DNA of 64,000 bases from Fistulifera solaris (GCA_030295235.1 AP026139.1:310001-374000), one strand, 5' to 3'. Shown: positions 31,899-43,200, counted from the first letter of the stretch. Translations and numbers: made by a program. Notes: generated by a model not told the origin, from the letters alone.

Positions 31899-32623
31899 GT
31901 TAACTGAATAATTCTTTTTCAGCAACTGCGATCAGCTTTGACTTGGAATGAAGCTGCTAAGAAATGTTCGCCCCTTTGTCGTCCTATCATGATTACGTTC
32001 GGAGTCGTCGTCGATGCGATGGATCGGAACACACAAAAAAGAAGCCGTTGCGCGGCAAAAGTGGTGATCCAAGTTTGGATCGGCGCTCGCCAAACAGAAA
32101 GATACCGAAGACTATAGACCAAAACGTACGAATCGACACGGGACACGACTGCCATCTGTCATTACGGTATTGAAGTTCGAGAAGCTGCAATCCAATCAAA
32201 CTGCAAGCTACCAGCGACTGTTGTTTACAATGTACAAGGGAGTGTTACACAGTACTTCCAGTACCGTACCGGTACCGCTACGTTGGCATCGAATGATTGA
32301 TTGGTGCGTGAATTTTCGACCACGTGTCACCGAACCAATCACAGCCGCCGAGAATCGGGGGGATGACTATAATAATAAGCTGCTTTCGCCTTTCGCTTTA
32401 GGTCGATGATTATTACTGGTATAGCTCGAAGGTTCCGTCTAGAGCCAAAAGGTCCCCGAACTTCATTTAACTTACTAATTTTGAAAGAAGTAACTACCCA
32501 AAGCTCTATCGTCATCAGTCGTCTAGTTGACTACGAAACACGAGCTATCATTACATTGTTCCTATGAATAAAATAAGAATCTCCGCGGATGAAACCTCCC
32601 AAGGTATCTTTCGCGACGCATGA
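31899..32623. other. Intergenic with a TACCGGTA-type palindrome cluster
   Basis: No gene is seen. Around 32260-32280 there is a run of overlapping GTACC/GGTAC units (CCGTACCGGTACCGC) similar to one upstream of Ran. The region is the promoter side of the plastid-targeted unknown and the 3' side of NF-YA. Confidence 0.45.
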
Positions 32624-33211
32624 CTAAGAGCTTCCCTCCTTACTTGTAGAAGACTCCTCGTCTGGAGTCTCATTGTTGTTATCCGTAGGCCCGTCCTCTT
32701 CATTTCGCAGACCCTCCAGTTCTTCCTTGGTCAAAAAGCGTCCCCCCGGTCCTCGGGGACGTTTCATGGCATGATTGTGTCGACTTTCGTGCATATACGG
32801 CTTGCTTCGTTTACTCTGTTGTTCTCTCCGTTTCCGCGCAAAGTATTCTTCCATGATCCGTCGCGCATCGCGTCGTTTGAGAATGCGGGCGTATTGTTTG
32901 GGATTGACGTACGTCGGGAGTGTCGATTCTTCATTCATATTTTGATAGAGTGTGGCGGCGGTACCCGGTGCTACCGATGACAGTAAGGCCATGTGTTGAA
33001 ATAAGACACTGCCGGGGTCGAGTGGTTGCGTCTGTTGAAAGGCCGCTAAACTATTCGCAAATATCGCCCCCATGGCATTCGGATTCATCCATTGCTGTTG
33101 ATTATTATTTAATACTTGTTGTAGAAGTTGTGCAGTAATGGGCTGTTGTGGAGTTGCGCCGTTTGTAGTGTTATTCGAAGGAAACGAATCTTTCGATTGC
33201 GGTGCACTCAT
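32624..33211 (-). CDS. NF-YA: CCAAT-binding transcription factor subunit NF-YA (HAP2)
   Basis: The protein has 195 residues from the ATG at 33211. The NF-YA core is complete. The subunit-association helix is YVNPKQYARILKRRDARR and the DNA-binding part is RHNHAMKRPRGPGGRF, differing from the common RHRHAMRR only in conservative positions. The N-terminal half is Gln/Asn-rich, as in other NF-YA activation regions, and the C-terminus is acidic. NF-YA joins the histone-fold dimer NF-YB/NF-YC and reads CCAAT. It is divergent from the COQ8-like gene with a 450-bp shared promoter. Confidence 0.93.
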   Translation of the reverse strand: MSAPQSKDSFPSNNTTNGATPQQPITAQLLQQVLNNNQQQWMNPNAMGAIFANSLAAFQQTQPLDPGSVLFQHMALLSSVAPGTAATLYQNMNEESTLPTYVNPKQYARILKRRDARRIMEEYFARKRREQQSKRSKPYMHESRHNHAMKRPRGPGGRFLTKEELEGLRNEEDGPTDNNNETPDEESSTSKEGSS

Positions 33212-33565
33212 TGTGTGTATAAAGCGAGAAGAAGAAGCGCACAAAAGCTTTTTCGCGGTTCTCTTTCAAATAATCTAGTGCCGTTAACAAGCACCTTTTG
33301 TTTGGTAAAGCAAAACAATGGCGAAGCGAAGGTTATCGATTGCGTTTCAGAAATGATGATGATTCTTTCCTATTGCCTCATGTTGTTGTTGCGGTTTGCT
33401 CCCGAACCCCGAACTTCCTCTCATTTTGCGTGAAGGATTTGTCAGCAACGGTCGAGAGTCAAAAGTTAAGTACATGGTGCGGCTACACAATACCGCAAGC
33501 TCTAGTCCCGTAGCGACAATGAGTCAGTCGGGACGATTTTTCTCCATTCGTTTTCGCCTTTCTTT

Positions 33566-33579
33566 ATACTCCGGAGTAT
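33566..33579. promoter_or_regulatory. 14-bp perfect palindrome ATACTCCGGAGTAT
   Basis: A perfect palindrome lies about 80 bp upstream of the COQ8-like ATG in the divergent promoter with NF-YA. Its 12-bp core TACTCCGGAGTA recurs at 36399-36410 in another divergent promoter. This suggests a site for a dimeric factor, but that is inference. Confidence 0.4.
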
Positions 33580-33660
33580 TTTATTTCCGCCATTATCATT
33601 GAAACCATTACAACTTCCACTATTCCGCCATCTCTATCTTGTACATAGTTTCAAACAACC

Positions 33661-35444
33661 ATGTCATCCTGGTTGCGTGTCCTTACGGGGGCAAGGAAAG
33701 TCGCGCAAGCGGCATGTCAGCAAACAGATTGGAATGCCAAAGCCATTCGTACGGCTCAACATGGTCGACAAATCATGGATTCTCTGCATAAACAATACGA
33801 GACCATGTCGATAACTTCGGCTACGACGGGAGTATCGAACGATAGGTTACAAACAGAAACAATACAGTCAATGAATACGAATATACCCTCCTCGACACCA
33901 GCACCTTTTTCAACATCGACCAAGGAAACAACGGAAGTACAGCAGCCAGAAAAAGCCAGTACTTTCAAAACTGCTTACAATGAACTCACACAGCCCCCGC
34001 TTGAATTATCGAATCGGAGTTTCGCCTCACCCGGTACAGCAGCCTCGACACAAGTACCCGACAAACCACCCAAAGACTTTTCCCAAGGATCCGCGGTGCC
34101 ATCGTCACGGTTTGGTCGGGCCTTTGGTTTTGCTCGTCTCGGTGCGGGTCTCGTGTGGGGGACCGCCGCGGAAGGACTGAATCGTTTGGTGACCGGCCAG
34201 TCCAAAATATCTTCGATTGTGGTCAATGACGCGAATGCCCATCGATTGGCGGCCGCACTCTGTCGAATGCGGGGTGCGGCCCTCAAATTGGGACAAATGC
34301 TCAGCATCCAAGATCAATCCTTATTGCCGGAAGCACTGAGTCGAGCCTTAGAGCAAGTAAGACAAGGTGCGGAAGCGATGCCGCAGTATCAGTTGGAACA
34401 ACAAATGCAACAACAGTTGGGTGCCGATTGGCGACAGCGATTTGAAACCTTTGACGGCCATCCCATGGCCGCGGCGAGTATCGGACAAGTTCATAAAGCC
34501 ACATTGCCAGATGGGCGAACTGTAGTCGTTAAAGTCCAATATCCAGGAGTTGCGGAATCGATTGAATCGGACTTACGGAACTTGACCATGTTGATCAATC
34601 TGTCCGGATTGGCACCCAAGGGATTGTTTATTGACAAAGTCTTGAGTGTCGGACAAGCCGAACTAAGCCTGGAATGCGATTACGTTCGTGAAGCGGAACA
34701 TCAAATACGCGTTCGACAATTAGTGAATGAGGATCCCGTCTTGTCCACCGTACATCGATTCCAAGTTCCCGCTGTAATACCGGAATTATCGACGGAACGG
34801 GTTTTGACAACAGAATTTTGTCCCGGTAGTACCATTGATGTCGTGGCCCACTTGAGTCAAGAAGAGCGCAACCGGATTGCCAAAACCATTCTTTATTTGA
34901 CTTTTAAGGAAATCTTTGTCTGGCGTCTGATGCAAACCGATCCCAATTGGGGGAACTTTCTGTACGATGTGGGTACACAAACAACATCGTTGATTGATTT
35001 TGGCGCTACACGGGAGTACTCGAAGGAATTTATGGACGGTTATTTGCGCATGGTGTGGGCATCTGCAAACCGGGATGCTCCGACCTTGTTGGAGCAATCA
35101 CGACGCATGAAATTTTGACGGGAGACGAAAATGAGACAATGATCGATGCACATATTATGAGTGGTTACACGGTAGGAGAACCGTTTTGGTCCGACGAACC
35201 CTTCGATTTCCGTGGCTCCAACATTAGCTCTCGTTTGAGTGGTCACATGGCCGTCTTTATGAAACACCGATTGACCGCCCCGCCGGAAGAAGTGTATACC
35301 TTGCATCGTAAAATTGCGGGAGCCTTTATGCTGTGTATCAAATTGAATGCTAAAATCCGGTGCCGCGATATCTTATACAATATTGTCAAAGACTATGCGT
35401 TTGAAGATGGACTCGACCGGCCTGTGTTAGAGCTGATCGCATGA
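33661..35444 (+). CDS. COQ8: ABC1/COQ8 (UbiB) atypical kinase
   Basis: UbiB-family atypical kinase; mitochondrial members support ubiquinone synthesis and plastid members affect prenyl quinones. The family KxGQ motif is LKLGQMLSIQ. The Ala-rich loop is AAASIGQVHKA, followed by the lysine segment TVVVKVQYPGV, the ExD motif in ESDLRNL, the catalytic DPNWGNF and the metal-binding LIDFGATREY. The N-terminal ~140 residues are Ser/Thr/Pro-rich and may include a mitochondrial presequence. The frame breaks at 35113-35116; one more T joins RRMKF to LTGDENE and carries on to the normal C-terminus. The KxGQ motif with the long extension points to the COQ8/ADCK3-4 group. Confidence 0.9.
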
Positions 35445-35494
35445 TGAAAAGCTAATACGGATATAAGCTGTCATAATAATTTTATAAATGAGTC

Positions 35495-36112
35495 TTAACT
35501 CACGGCTACGTTTCGTAGTCTATTTCGCCATTCTTTCAAATACGAGTCGGAGGCGTCGCTCTCTTTAGAAGGATTGCTGGAATCCTTTTCGACTTTCTTG
35601 AGAGAAGAGAGCTTCCCTTGTAAGCTGTCCTCACTAATACCAAGCGCTGTCGTAGCTTTGGACTTGGCTTGCACTTTGAGTGTCTTGAGCTTTTGTTTCC
35701 GAGCTTCTTCAGGATTCTCAACCTGGCGTAACTTCTTTTTCGTTTCCGACATGGCTGACATGACAGCTTGTAAGCTCGGGTCTTTGTAATTCGATTGCTT
35801 CTTTTGAGCGTGTATTTTTGCTTCCCATTCTAGTTCTTTGGCCGTCAATTGTCTGCGTGTGTCTTTGCGTGGATTGTTGCTGTCGTTGTTATTGTCATTA
35901 CTGCGGAGGAATCTTCGGAATGCACAGTATAGAATGGCGGTTCCCGCAAACAAGTACATTTCGAAAGATATATTTTCCAGTGCCTTCCTTAAAAACTTCT
36001 CTAGTTGTTCTATTCGTTGATCCGATTTCTTATCGGTAAAAAAGATTCGACCCAATGTTTGGTCCGCCAAACTGCGCACCGATGCGAAGGATGAATCCAG
36101 CCACAGGGACAT
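35495..36112 (-). CDS. Unknown membrane protein with coiled coil
   Basis: The 205-residue protein starts at the ATG at 36112. It has an amphipathic N-terminus, one likely membrane segment (FEMYLFAGTAILYCAFRRF), an Asn/Asp-rich spacer and a long charged C-terminal helix (KQKLKTLKVQAKSKATTALG). I do not recognise a family. It overlaps no neighbour and is divergent from the FIT-like gene. Confidence 0.65.
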   Translation of the reverse strand: MSLWLDSSFASVRSLADQTLGRIFFTDKKSDQRIEQLEKFLRKALENISFEMYLFAGTAILYCAFRRFLRSNDNNNDSNNPRKDTRRQLTAKELEWEAKIHAQKKQSNYKDPSLQAVMSAMSETKKKLRQVENPEEARKQKLKTLKVQAKSKATTALGISEDSLQGKLSSLKKVEKDSSNPSKESDASDSYLKEWRNRLRNVAVS

Positions 36113-36318
36113 GCTTTCTTCGACGCTCCGTGAATCACTACGCCCTGTTGTCTCAATCTACAATTGCACTACTCAAAATGTGACTTGCAGCAGAATTGAG
36201 AGGAACGTGCTGCTTTTGTTTTTGTCTAAGATTAGGAACAAGTGCAGTCAATAGGGCGCAATTTTCCAGTTTATGTGTAAAAACGAAAATGACTCCAGCT
36301 CCATCAATGTCTAACACG

Positions 36319-36342
36319 TTAGGGGTTTAGGGGTTAGGGTTT
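36319..36342 (+). promoter_or_regulatory. Telomere-like / telo-box sequence
   Basis: Three TTAGGG-like units (TTAGGGGTTTAGGGG then TTAGGGTTT) stand in the divergent promoter at 36.1-36.7 kb. The last unit equals the plant telo-box AAACCCTAA on the other strand. It could be a short interstitial telomeric relic or a regulatory box. Confidence 0.4.
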
Positions 36343-36370
36343 CGTGTGCATTCGTTCCTCGGATGTTGCG

Positions 36371-36410
36371 TGACGTCAGTCGTCGAGCCGATCAAAAGTA
36401 CTCCGGAGTA
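36371..36410. promoter_or_regulatory. CRE palindrome TGACGTCA and TACTCCGGAGTA palindrome
   Basis: A perfect cAMP-response-type element TGACGTCA (36371-36378) is followed 20 bp later by TACTCCGGAGTA (36399-36410), the same core as at 33566-33579. CRE-like motifs are known as CO2/cAMP-responsive sites bound by bZIP factors in Phaeodactylum. Their use here is inferred. Confidence 0.45.
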
Positions 36411-36718
36411 GTTGAAAGGTGTGACGGTCGCATAACTTGCGGTACTTAATACATAGAGCATCCAGTCCCGTTTCTACATATTCGTTTCGCTACGGTTATA
36501 ACTTTGATCTATGATGTAGCCGGTCGGCTCGCCAGTTATTGACGAGAAAGACATCATCGAGAGGAGCAACAACAGCCATGCTGTGAGAAAGAATTATTAT
36601 TCCCCCCTCTTCTACTTATTATCATAATAGTGAGTTTCGTCATTATTGATTGACGCCGTGTTCATTTCTTTTCTACTTTTCCAACAAAATACAGTTCGCA
36701 ACTGTTTCCGAAGACGAT

Positions 36719-37979
36719 ATGCCTCCCCGGGAAGCCGTCGATGAACGACTCGAGGTTGTAGTTTCCGAATCCCCCATTGCTGTACGAAGACGGCGACTGA
36801 CACCAACACCCTACACAGAATACAATCCACCCTTTTCCGATTCGAAACGGCTCCGACGATCCCTGACGGGTGATATGGTGACGACAGCGGAATGGGTCCA
36901 GCGCTCTTGGCAACTGCATTTTGGTGTTTCCCTTTCCGTTTTGACGTTTGGTTACTTCGCCAACCAACCTGCCAGGTACGTAAACGGAGATTTTTTTCTG
37001 ATAGGCGGTGTATAGCCGTCGTCTCTGACTTTCAGTTTTTATCTCGCATTTTGTTAGTAAATACATTCCCATCGATCCGACTTTACTCGTAGGACAGGAA
37101 TGTGAACGGGCCTTTCTGAATGTTCTATCCTCGTCTCTCGAGGATCCTTTTTCTACTGTGTGCTGTAGTGCAGTCAATATACACGGTATTTGCAATAAGG
37201 TGCGCTGCTTCATGTGTTGCACTTCTCTTGTAGCCCTGAAACTCATACTGTCACTCGATTCGATGTTGCAGACAACGCTACCACTCGGAAGCCGACTCTC
37301 GCGATTCCCGGAGGCGTGGCTGATTCCTCTATTTCCGTTAATACTAAGCTGGTGTGTGAATCGTTGGAATAATACTATACAGAACAATCAAACCATGATA
37401 CGCCGACTGGTCCTTTACATAACAATCATGCTAATTCGTGGTGTCATACTTTATCGAGGAATGAATCAAATGGAAACCTATTTTCATAGCACCGATGCTT
37501 CGTGTTGGTACCAAGAGTATTTGCGGGAGGATCAATCAACTTGTTATGGACGATCCTTTGATTTTTCGGATCATGTGGTCCTGTACATGGCGCAAATACT
37601 CCCCATATGCTTGGCTGAGACACTCGAATGCATACAACAACCTCCTACGCTGCCACCACGCCGTATTATGTCGACACAAACCATGACATTGTTAACGAGC
37701 ATGAATGGGGGAATCAATCCAGACGAGGAGACACCTTCGTCTCCAAAAAAGAAATGCCCGACCGTGCGACCTCTCTCGGTCGTGATTGTGTTCGGGACTC
37801 TCTACTTGTATTTGATCACGTTGTGGGGTTCGTACCGTACCACAGCATACTTTCATACGGGTCCGGAAGTCTTTATTGGATTTGCCGTGAGTCTTTTGCT
37901 GCAGTGGCCCCTGTATCGTTTGCAATGTTCGGAGCAACCATTTATACGCCACGTACAAGAATGGTTCTTTGGGAAGTAG
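36719..37979 (+). CDS. FIT (FITM2/SCS3)-like ER membrane protein, one intron
   Basis: FIT proteins are ER membrane diphosphatases needed for lipid-droplet formation. The protein begins at 36719 with a basic cytosolic tail and has about six hydrophobic segments. Both FIT His positions can be suggested: one in SFDFSDHVVLY (compare the family's FDxSGH) and one in TTAYFHTGPE near the C-terminal segment (compare YFHT). The intron is 36976-37057 and joins CCTGCCAG to TAAATAC in frame. A second, in-frame 48-nt stretch (about 37183-37230, GTATTT..TTGTAG) could be another small intron. The Gly of the SGH motif is replaced by Asp, so assignment is probable rather than certain. Confidence 0.6.
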
Positions 37980-38036
37980 CAATAGTGCTAGTACAGAAAT
38001 GTTAATCATGCTTTGTGAACAAATTAGAATTTTAAT

Positions 38037-38882
38037 TTACATTACCATCGCCGGAAACAATTCGCGACGACTCGCTTGTCCGAAATACAGACCCGCGACG
38101 ACCAAGAGTAGATTTATGGCGGCTTTGTTATCACTACACACTGCACGGTGTTGTGCGACCTTTACAACAAGTTTACGTAAGGTGGCAGCATCTTGTCGAT
38201 GTAAGGGCGTTTCCAGTCGTGCCAAGAGTGCATAGCACCACTCATAATACTGTGAACTAGTAAGTTGTGTGGAAGAAGCCAAATGTTGTAAGACGCGACG
38301 TATCATGACTTGATCCAGTTGACACACCAGTTGCACCGTCGGCATATGATATCCTTCCGGTGGCAGTGCGTCTTTCCAGGCGGCGCTGGTGGTAGCGTCA
38401 TCGTCATCAGTAGTTTCTTCGACGTGCCCGCTACAAAACTGGATCCATCCGGCTCGATCTTTCATGGACGGAACGGTCGGGAGGAATCGATGTTCTTTTC
38501 CACCAACTCCTTGTTGATGACACACGCTTAAATACTCTCGTAATTGTTCAAATATCTCTAAAGTTTGCGCAATCCACGCGGCTTCGTGGGGAATTCTTTC
38601 TTTCGGCAGTGGAATTTGCGTGGACAATAAATACTGCAGGGAAGCCGCCGACCCATCCAAAATTTCATAGCCAGCCTTGTGAGAGGAAATGTGTGTTTGT
38701 GAAGAAGCTACGAGGGATGTATCGGGAATGCCGCGAGCTTGCTGGGCAACGCGTTGCAAATACTCGGAAGCTTCCATCGTATCGACATCGTCAAAAGAGA
38801 TTGTGTTGTTGTTGTTGTTGTTGTCGTCGTCGTCGTAGTCAAAACGTTTCCGTTTTGTCGGTAGACAGGGCTGTTGAGACAT
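38037..38882 (-). CDS. GEMIN2: Gemin2 / SIP1 family, SMN complex
   Basis: The protein has 281 residues from the ATG at 38882. Gemin2 hallmarks are visible: EYLQRVAQQARGIPD near the N-terminus, AGWIQFCSG in the middle, and YYEWCYALLARLETPLH followed by KAAINLLLVVAGLYFGQ at the end. Gemin2 clamps the Sm pentamer before snRNP core assembly. The N-terminal region has an Asp/Asn repeat (from TTG/TCG repeats on the plus strand at 38800-38840). It is divergent from the OsmC-like gene. Confidence 0.85.
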   Translation of the reverse strand: MSQQPCLPTKRKRFDYDDDDNNNNNNTISFDDVDTMEASEYLQRVAQQARGIPDTSLVASSQTHISSHKAGYEILDGSAASLQYLLSTQIPLPKERIPHEAAWIAQTLEIFEQLREYLSVCHQQGVGGKEHRFLPTVPSMKDRAGWIQFCSGHVEETTDDDDATTSAAWKDALPPEGYHMPTVQLVCQLDQVMIRRVLQHLASSTQLTSSQYYEWCYALLARLETPLHRQDAATLRKLVVKVAQHRAVCSDNKAAINLLLVVAGLYFGQASRRELFPAMVM

Positions 38883-39145
38883 GATTGTCGAACAGTGGAA
38901 GGAAAGATGTGCAAACCGTAGCACTTCTAAAGTATAAATGGATGAACTATAAACGAAAAAAGAAAATTGTGAGGCGCTGTCGTCGCGATGAGGAGGTGTC
39001 GAGATAATTAAGGTTACGCGTTATGAGCTAAAAAGATTGTGATCAGAAAAGAAAAAGATGCAAAATAAGTCGTAAACAAAACATCAAAGAATATAATTCG
39101 GATTATCGTGGTTTGAAGAATGCTTTCTCTGTTAGAACAATACAA

Positions 39146-39835
39146 ATGAGATTGATACTTGGTCGACAAAGCGCTTGGCTTGCAATGGCTCTACCGACGG
39201 CATCTTCGCTTCGTGGAGCATCACCACTGCTTGTTCGACGCTCCCACAGAATGAATGACACAGCAGGTAGTCAGGACAATTCCGAAGCTACTGCCAAAAA
39301 GTATACATTCAACGGCTGTTCGGACGACGAAAATAAGAGTTCTGTGGCCGTAACGTTTAATACGGGTCACACAATGACAACGGATTTGCCCCTTCGTATG
39401 GGAGGTAAGGATCAGGCCCCGCAACCGGTCGAATGCTTGTTAGCGGCTTGGGCGGGATGTACGCAAGCAACGGCCTTATTTGTGAGTCGGCAACTGATGC
39501 GAGATAATAAGCGTAGTCCGCTACTAGAACGAATGGAATTTGTCAACATTACGGCAACACGAGATGAACGAGGAGCCTTGGCGTTGGCGATCCACGAAGA
39601 TCCGCCCGCACAGAGTCGAATCCAGACCCTTGCCGGAACCATTGTGGTGTGGCCTTCGTTCGACGAAGAATTGTTGCAATTGTTGCAAGAACAAACCGAA
39701 TTGCGATGTCCGGTAGCCAGTATGCTTAGCGCGAGTGGTTGTCGTATGAACGTGGAGTGGATCAATGGAGATGAAAAAGAGAATAGGAGAAGCGTTTTCT
39801 CTAGAAACAGGAACAAGAGCAATATTCCATTGTAG
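39146..39835 (+). CDS. OsmC/Ohr-family protein, probably organellar
   Basis: The OsmC fold covers residues ~50-225. The conserved Cys pair of peroxide-reducing OsmC/Ohr proteins can be seen: AAWAGCTQAT and LRCPVASML. The N-terminal ~35 residues are basic and Ser/Ala-rich (RLILGRQSAWLAMALPTA), consistent with a mitochondrial presequence. The start is the ATG at 39146; the frame is open further upstream without an ATG. Reduction of organic hydroperoxides is the usual role of the family; the exact subgroup is not decided. Confidence 0.78.
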   Translation: MRLILGRQSAWLAMALPTASSLRGASPLLVRRSHRMNDTAGSQDNSEATAKKYTFNGCSDDENKSSVAVTFNTGHTMTTDLPLRMGGKDQAPQPVECLLAAWAGCTQATALFVSRQLMRDNKRSPLLERMEFVNITATRDERGALALAIHEDPPAQSRIQTLAGTIVVWPSFDEELLQLLQEQTELRCPVASMLSASGCRMNVEWINGDEKENRRSVFSRNRNKSNIPL

Positions 39836-40252
39836 AGACGTAAACGAGTCGTTTACTTCGTAGTGATGCTACTAGATGCTTTCTAGGCGGAAAGAGCACA
39901 AGCAAGATCAAGGCTAAGGGTCACTTCAATCCCGCTATCCTTATTCGTTTCCACGTGGAAACATTGTTCCCGTGACTGAACTCTCCTTAAAAAAGTACAG
40001 CGGCAATGCACAGAGACATTTTCTCGCCGCGAAGGAAATAATTCGTTGTAATTGATTCATATTATTTCATTCAAGCACACTACTATTCGTATAACTGTCA
40101 TTTCTTTTCTTTTTTTCATCCAAACAACTTATCCTTCCGATTTCCCGCAAGTGAAAAGAGAGACGGAATTGCAATACGGAGGGAACTTGTGGCAATTGAC
40201 AGAAAAAAGCCGTACTTGGGCAAACGCGGCGTCTTCATCACAGCAAAACATC
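39836..40252. other. Promoter region of the ERO1 fusion gene
   Basis: This is the 417 bp between the OsmC-like gene and the ATG of the fusion. The frame of the fusion is open upstream to about 40052, but residues before 40253 have no signal-peptide or ERO1 character. I therefore treat them as 5' untranslated. Confidence 0.5.
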
Positions 40253-43200
40253 ATGACTCTATCCAATTCGTTCACATACCGTCGATTTCTTCGTCTTTTT
40301 CTACTGGGTGCCTTTTCTGCGGCAGCGCCCGACTTTTTGGGTGTTCCCACGACTGCCGGACCACTCGATGACGCCAAATGCAATGTCGAAGATTTAGAAC
40401 AAGCCAATGATCTGCAACTGTTTGTCATTTTACAAGAATTGCGCAATACGACCTTCTTTCGCAACTTCTTAGTCGATCTCGATCGTCCTTGTCCTTTGCA
40501 GTCTTGGAGAAAAAGAGACAGCGAGCAAGAAGAAGAAGAGGAATTTGAATGCGGCGGTAATGAGGAAGCGGATGAAGATGCTGAACCGGCTTGTCATGTT
40601 GATCTTAGTTCGAATAGCAACCCCTTTTCGTCGAATGCCTTATTTTCCATGGCTACCACAGGATTCGAATCGAAGGCACAAAAGGACACATTTAAGTGGC
40701 AGAAACAAACCGATATTGTGGTCAAAGACGAAGAGCCCTGCGAAGAGCCGCTTTTGCCCGATTCCTTTTGGATTGATATTTGTAGTCCTCCGGGGAAAAC
40801 GGCGGAAGAAAAGCTTGTTAATTTGGCTATGAATCCTGAAAAGAATACCGGATACAACGGGACGCACATTTGGAAAGCCATTTATGAGGAAAATTGTTTA
40901 ATGGTCGATGATATGAACAGTAAAGAACTGATGTGTTTCGAAGAACGTGTCTTGTACCGGCTGTTGTCGGGATTGCACACGTCCACGACATTGTCGATTG
41001 CTATGAACTACTATCCGCCATCCAAGCGAAAGGGACGGACCGAATACGAAGCAAATCCGGATTATTTTATGAAGAAGTTCCATGATAATCCGGAACACAT
41101 TCGGAATTTGCATTTCTCGTACGTCGTTTTGTTACGTGCCTTGCAAAAGGCAGCACCGGTGCTACACGAATTTGATATTCGAACGGGGGATATTGTGGAA
41201 GACGAAACGGCCAAAGTGCTGTTGCGTCGATTGTTGGATTCAGCCATTTTGCAATCCTGTTCGAACGTCTTTTCGGCGTTTGATGAATCGCTGATGTTTC
41301 AGCAGGATACTCGTTTTAATGTTGTTACTCTGCAGAAAAATTTCAAAGGCGTCTTTCACAATGTATCGTCGATTCTGGATTGCGTGCAATGTCAGCAGTG
41401 TAAATTGCACGGAAAGATGGCCATGTTGGGGTATGGGACGGCACTCAAAGTACTTTTCATGAGAGAAGAGCCACCTGTTATGACTCGAAACGAAATTGTG
41501 GCGTTCATCAACACTATTGCGAAGTTCTCTGAAAGCATTCGTCAGGTCCGTGAACTTACGCATCTTTATTTAGAGAAACAAGAGCAAAAGGTGGCCAAAA
41601 TGAAACAGACAGCCGCCCTGCCTCAACATATTACAATTGTGGATGGAATTACAATAGACGCTTTGGATGGTGCCGTAGGTCTCATTGCCAAGTTAGGTCA
41701 GGAAAATCTTATCGATTGGGAAAGAGAGGCTGAACTTGTGCAGTTGGCTTTAGAGCGAAATCCAGAGTTGTTGATTTTGGTAAAACATTACGGTAACGAC
41801 GTGTCGAAATTCCTCGAGCTGGCAAGTTCGATCGGATTCGTCGATACAAAAGCGCCGCTTCCAGATGCCATAATCGTAGGAAGTGGCCTGGCAGGCCTAT
41901 CGGTCGCTCTCAATATTCTTGATCGAGGTGGAAGTGTTGTGATTATTGAAAAGGAACACCTACTTGGTGGAAACTCGAACAAGGCTAGCTCTGGTATCAA
42001 TGCGTACGTCTCACCTGACGAAGCAGGCGCTGACTCCTTGGATTTATTTCGCAATGACACTACCCGTTCAGCAGGATCGTCCGCCCGTCAAGACTTGATT
42101 GATGTGTTGGTTACTAATAGTGGATCGGCTGTCACTTGGCTACGCGAGCGAGTTGGTGTAGACCTTTCGCTGAAGGCACAGCTGGGTGGCCATTCCTCGA
42201 AACGTACACATCGGCCAAGCAACGGTATGGCGGGTGCAGAAATTATTTACGGTATGCAGAAGGCTGTCAGAGAGTATGAGCAGACAGGCCGTGTGAAAAT
42301 ATTAGTTGATACTCGAGTTAGCTCATTAGTAGCGGATGATAACGGTGCTGTTATTGGAGTTGAATGCATCAGTGCTGGAATAGACGAGGCCTACAAGCTA
42401 CATGCACCCAACGTAATTTTAGCTACAGGTGGATTCGCTGCTGACCGTTCCTCTGGATCTTATCTGGAACAGTATCGACCTGAATTGTTGAAGTTCCCCA
42501 CGACAGCGGGCCCATTCTCCACCGGTGATGGAATATCCCTTGCGACAACTTTAGGTGCGGGAACTGTTGACATGAGTAAAGTACAAGTGCACCCAACTGG
42601 TTGGGTCGATCCTAAAGATCCCGACAATACAAGCAAAGTCTTGGCGGCTGAGCTTATGCGGGGCGTTGGGGGCATTCTTATCAACAAAGAAGGGGATAGA
42701 TTTGTCAACGAACTCGGAACAAGAGCACACATTACGGAACGAATGCTCTCTCATGACCCCATTTACGAAAAAAACGGTGCATGGGATAAGAGTCGGCCGG
42801 TACCAACTTTCTCGCTCGTCCTCTCGTCGTCTGCTGCGGAAGAGGCTAAGAAACATGTGGATTTGTACAGTCACAAAGGCTTACTTACTCGAATAGAGGG
42901 TGTGTCTCTTCTTGCACGGTGGATGAATGTACCGAAAGCGAAATTAGTTAAGACTTTTCAAGATTACCAGGATGCATCTAAGGCTGGAAGTGATGCATTT
43001 GGAAGAGTTACTTTCCGTAATTTACCAGCCGAGTCATTGGAAAATGAAGTTTTTTATGCAGGGACTGTGACACCTGTATTGCATTATTGTATGGGAGGGA
43101 TTACAATCGACACCGAAGGGTATGTGTTGAATGTGAACGGTGAACGAATACCTGGTCTGCATGCAGCGGGGGAAGTGACCGGGGGTGTTCACGGCGTAAA

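Noticed and set aside
37183-37230. Second intron in the FIT-like gene
   Set aside because: It has GT..AG ends and a pyrimidine tract but is only 48 nt and frame-neutral. The reading works either way, so it was mentioned but not annotated as an intron.
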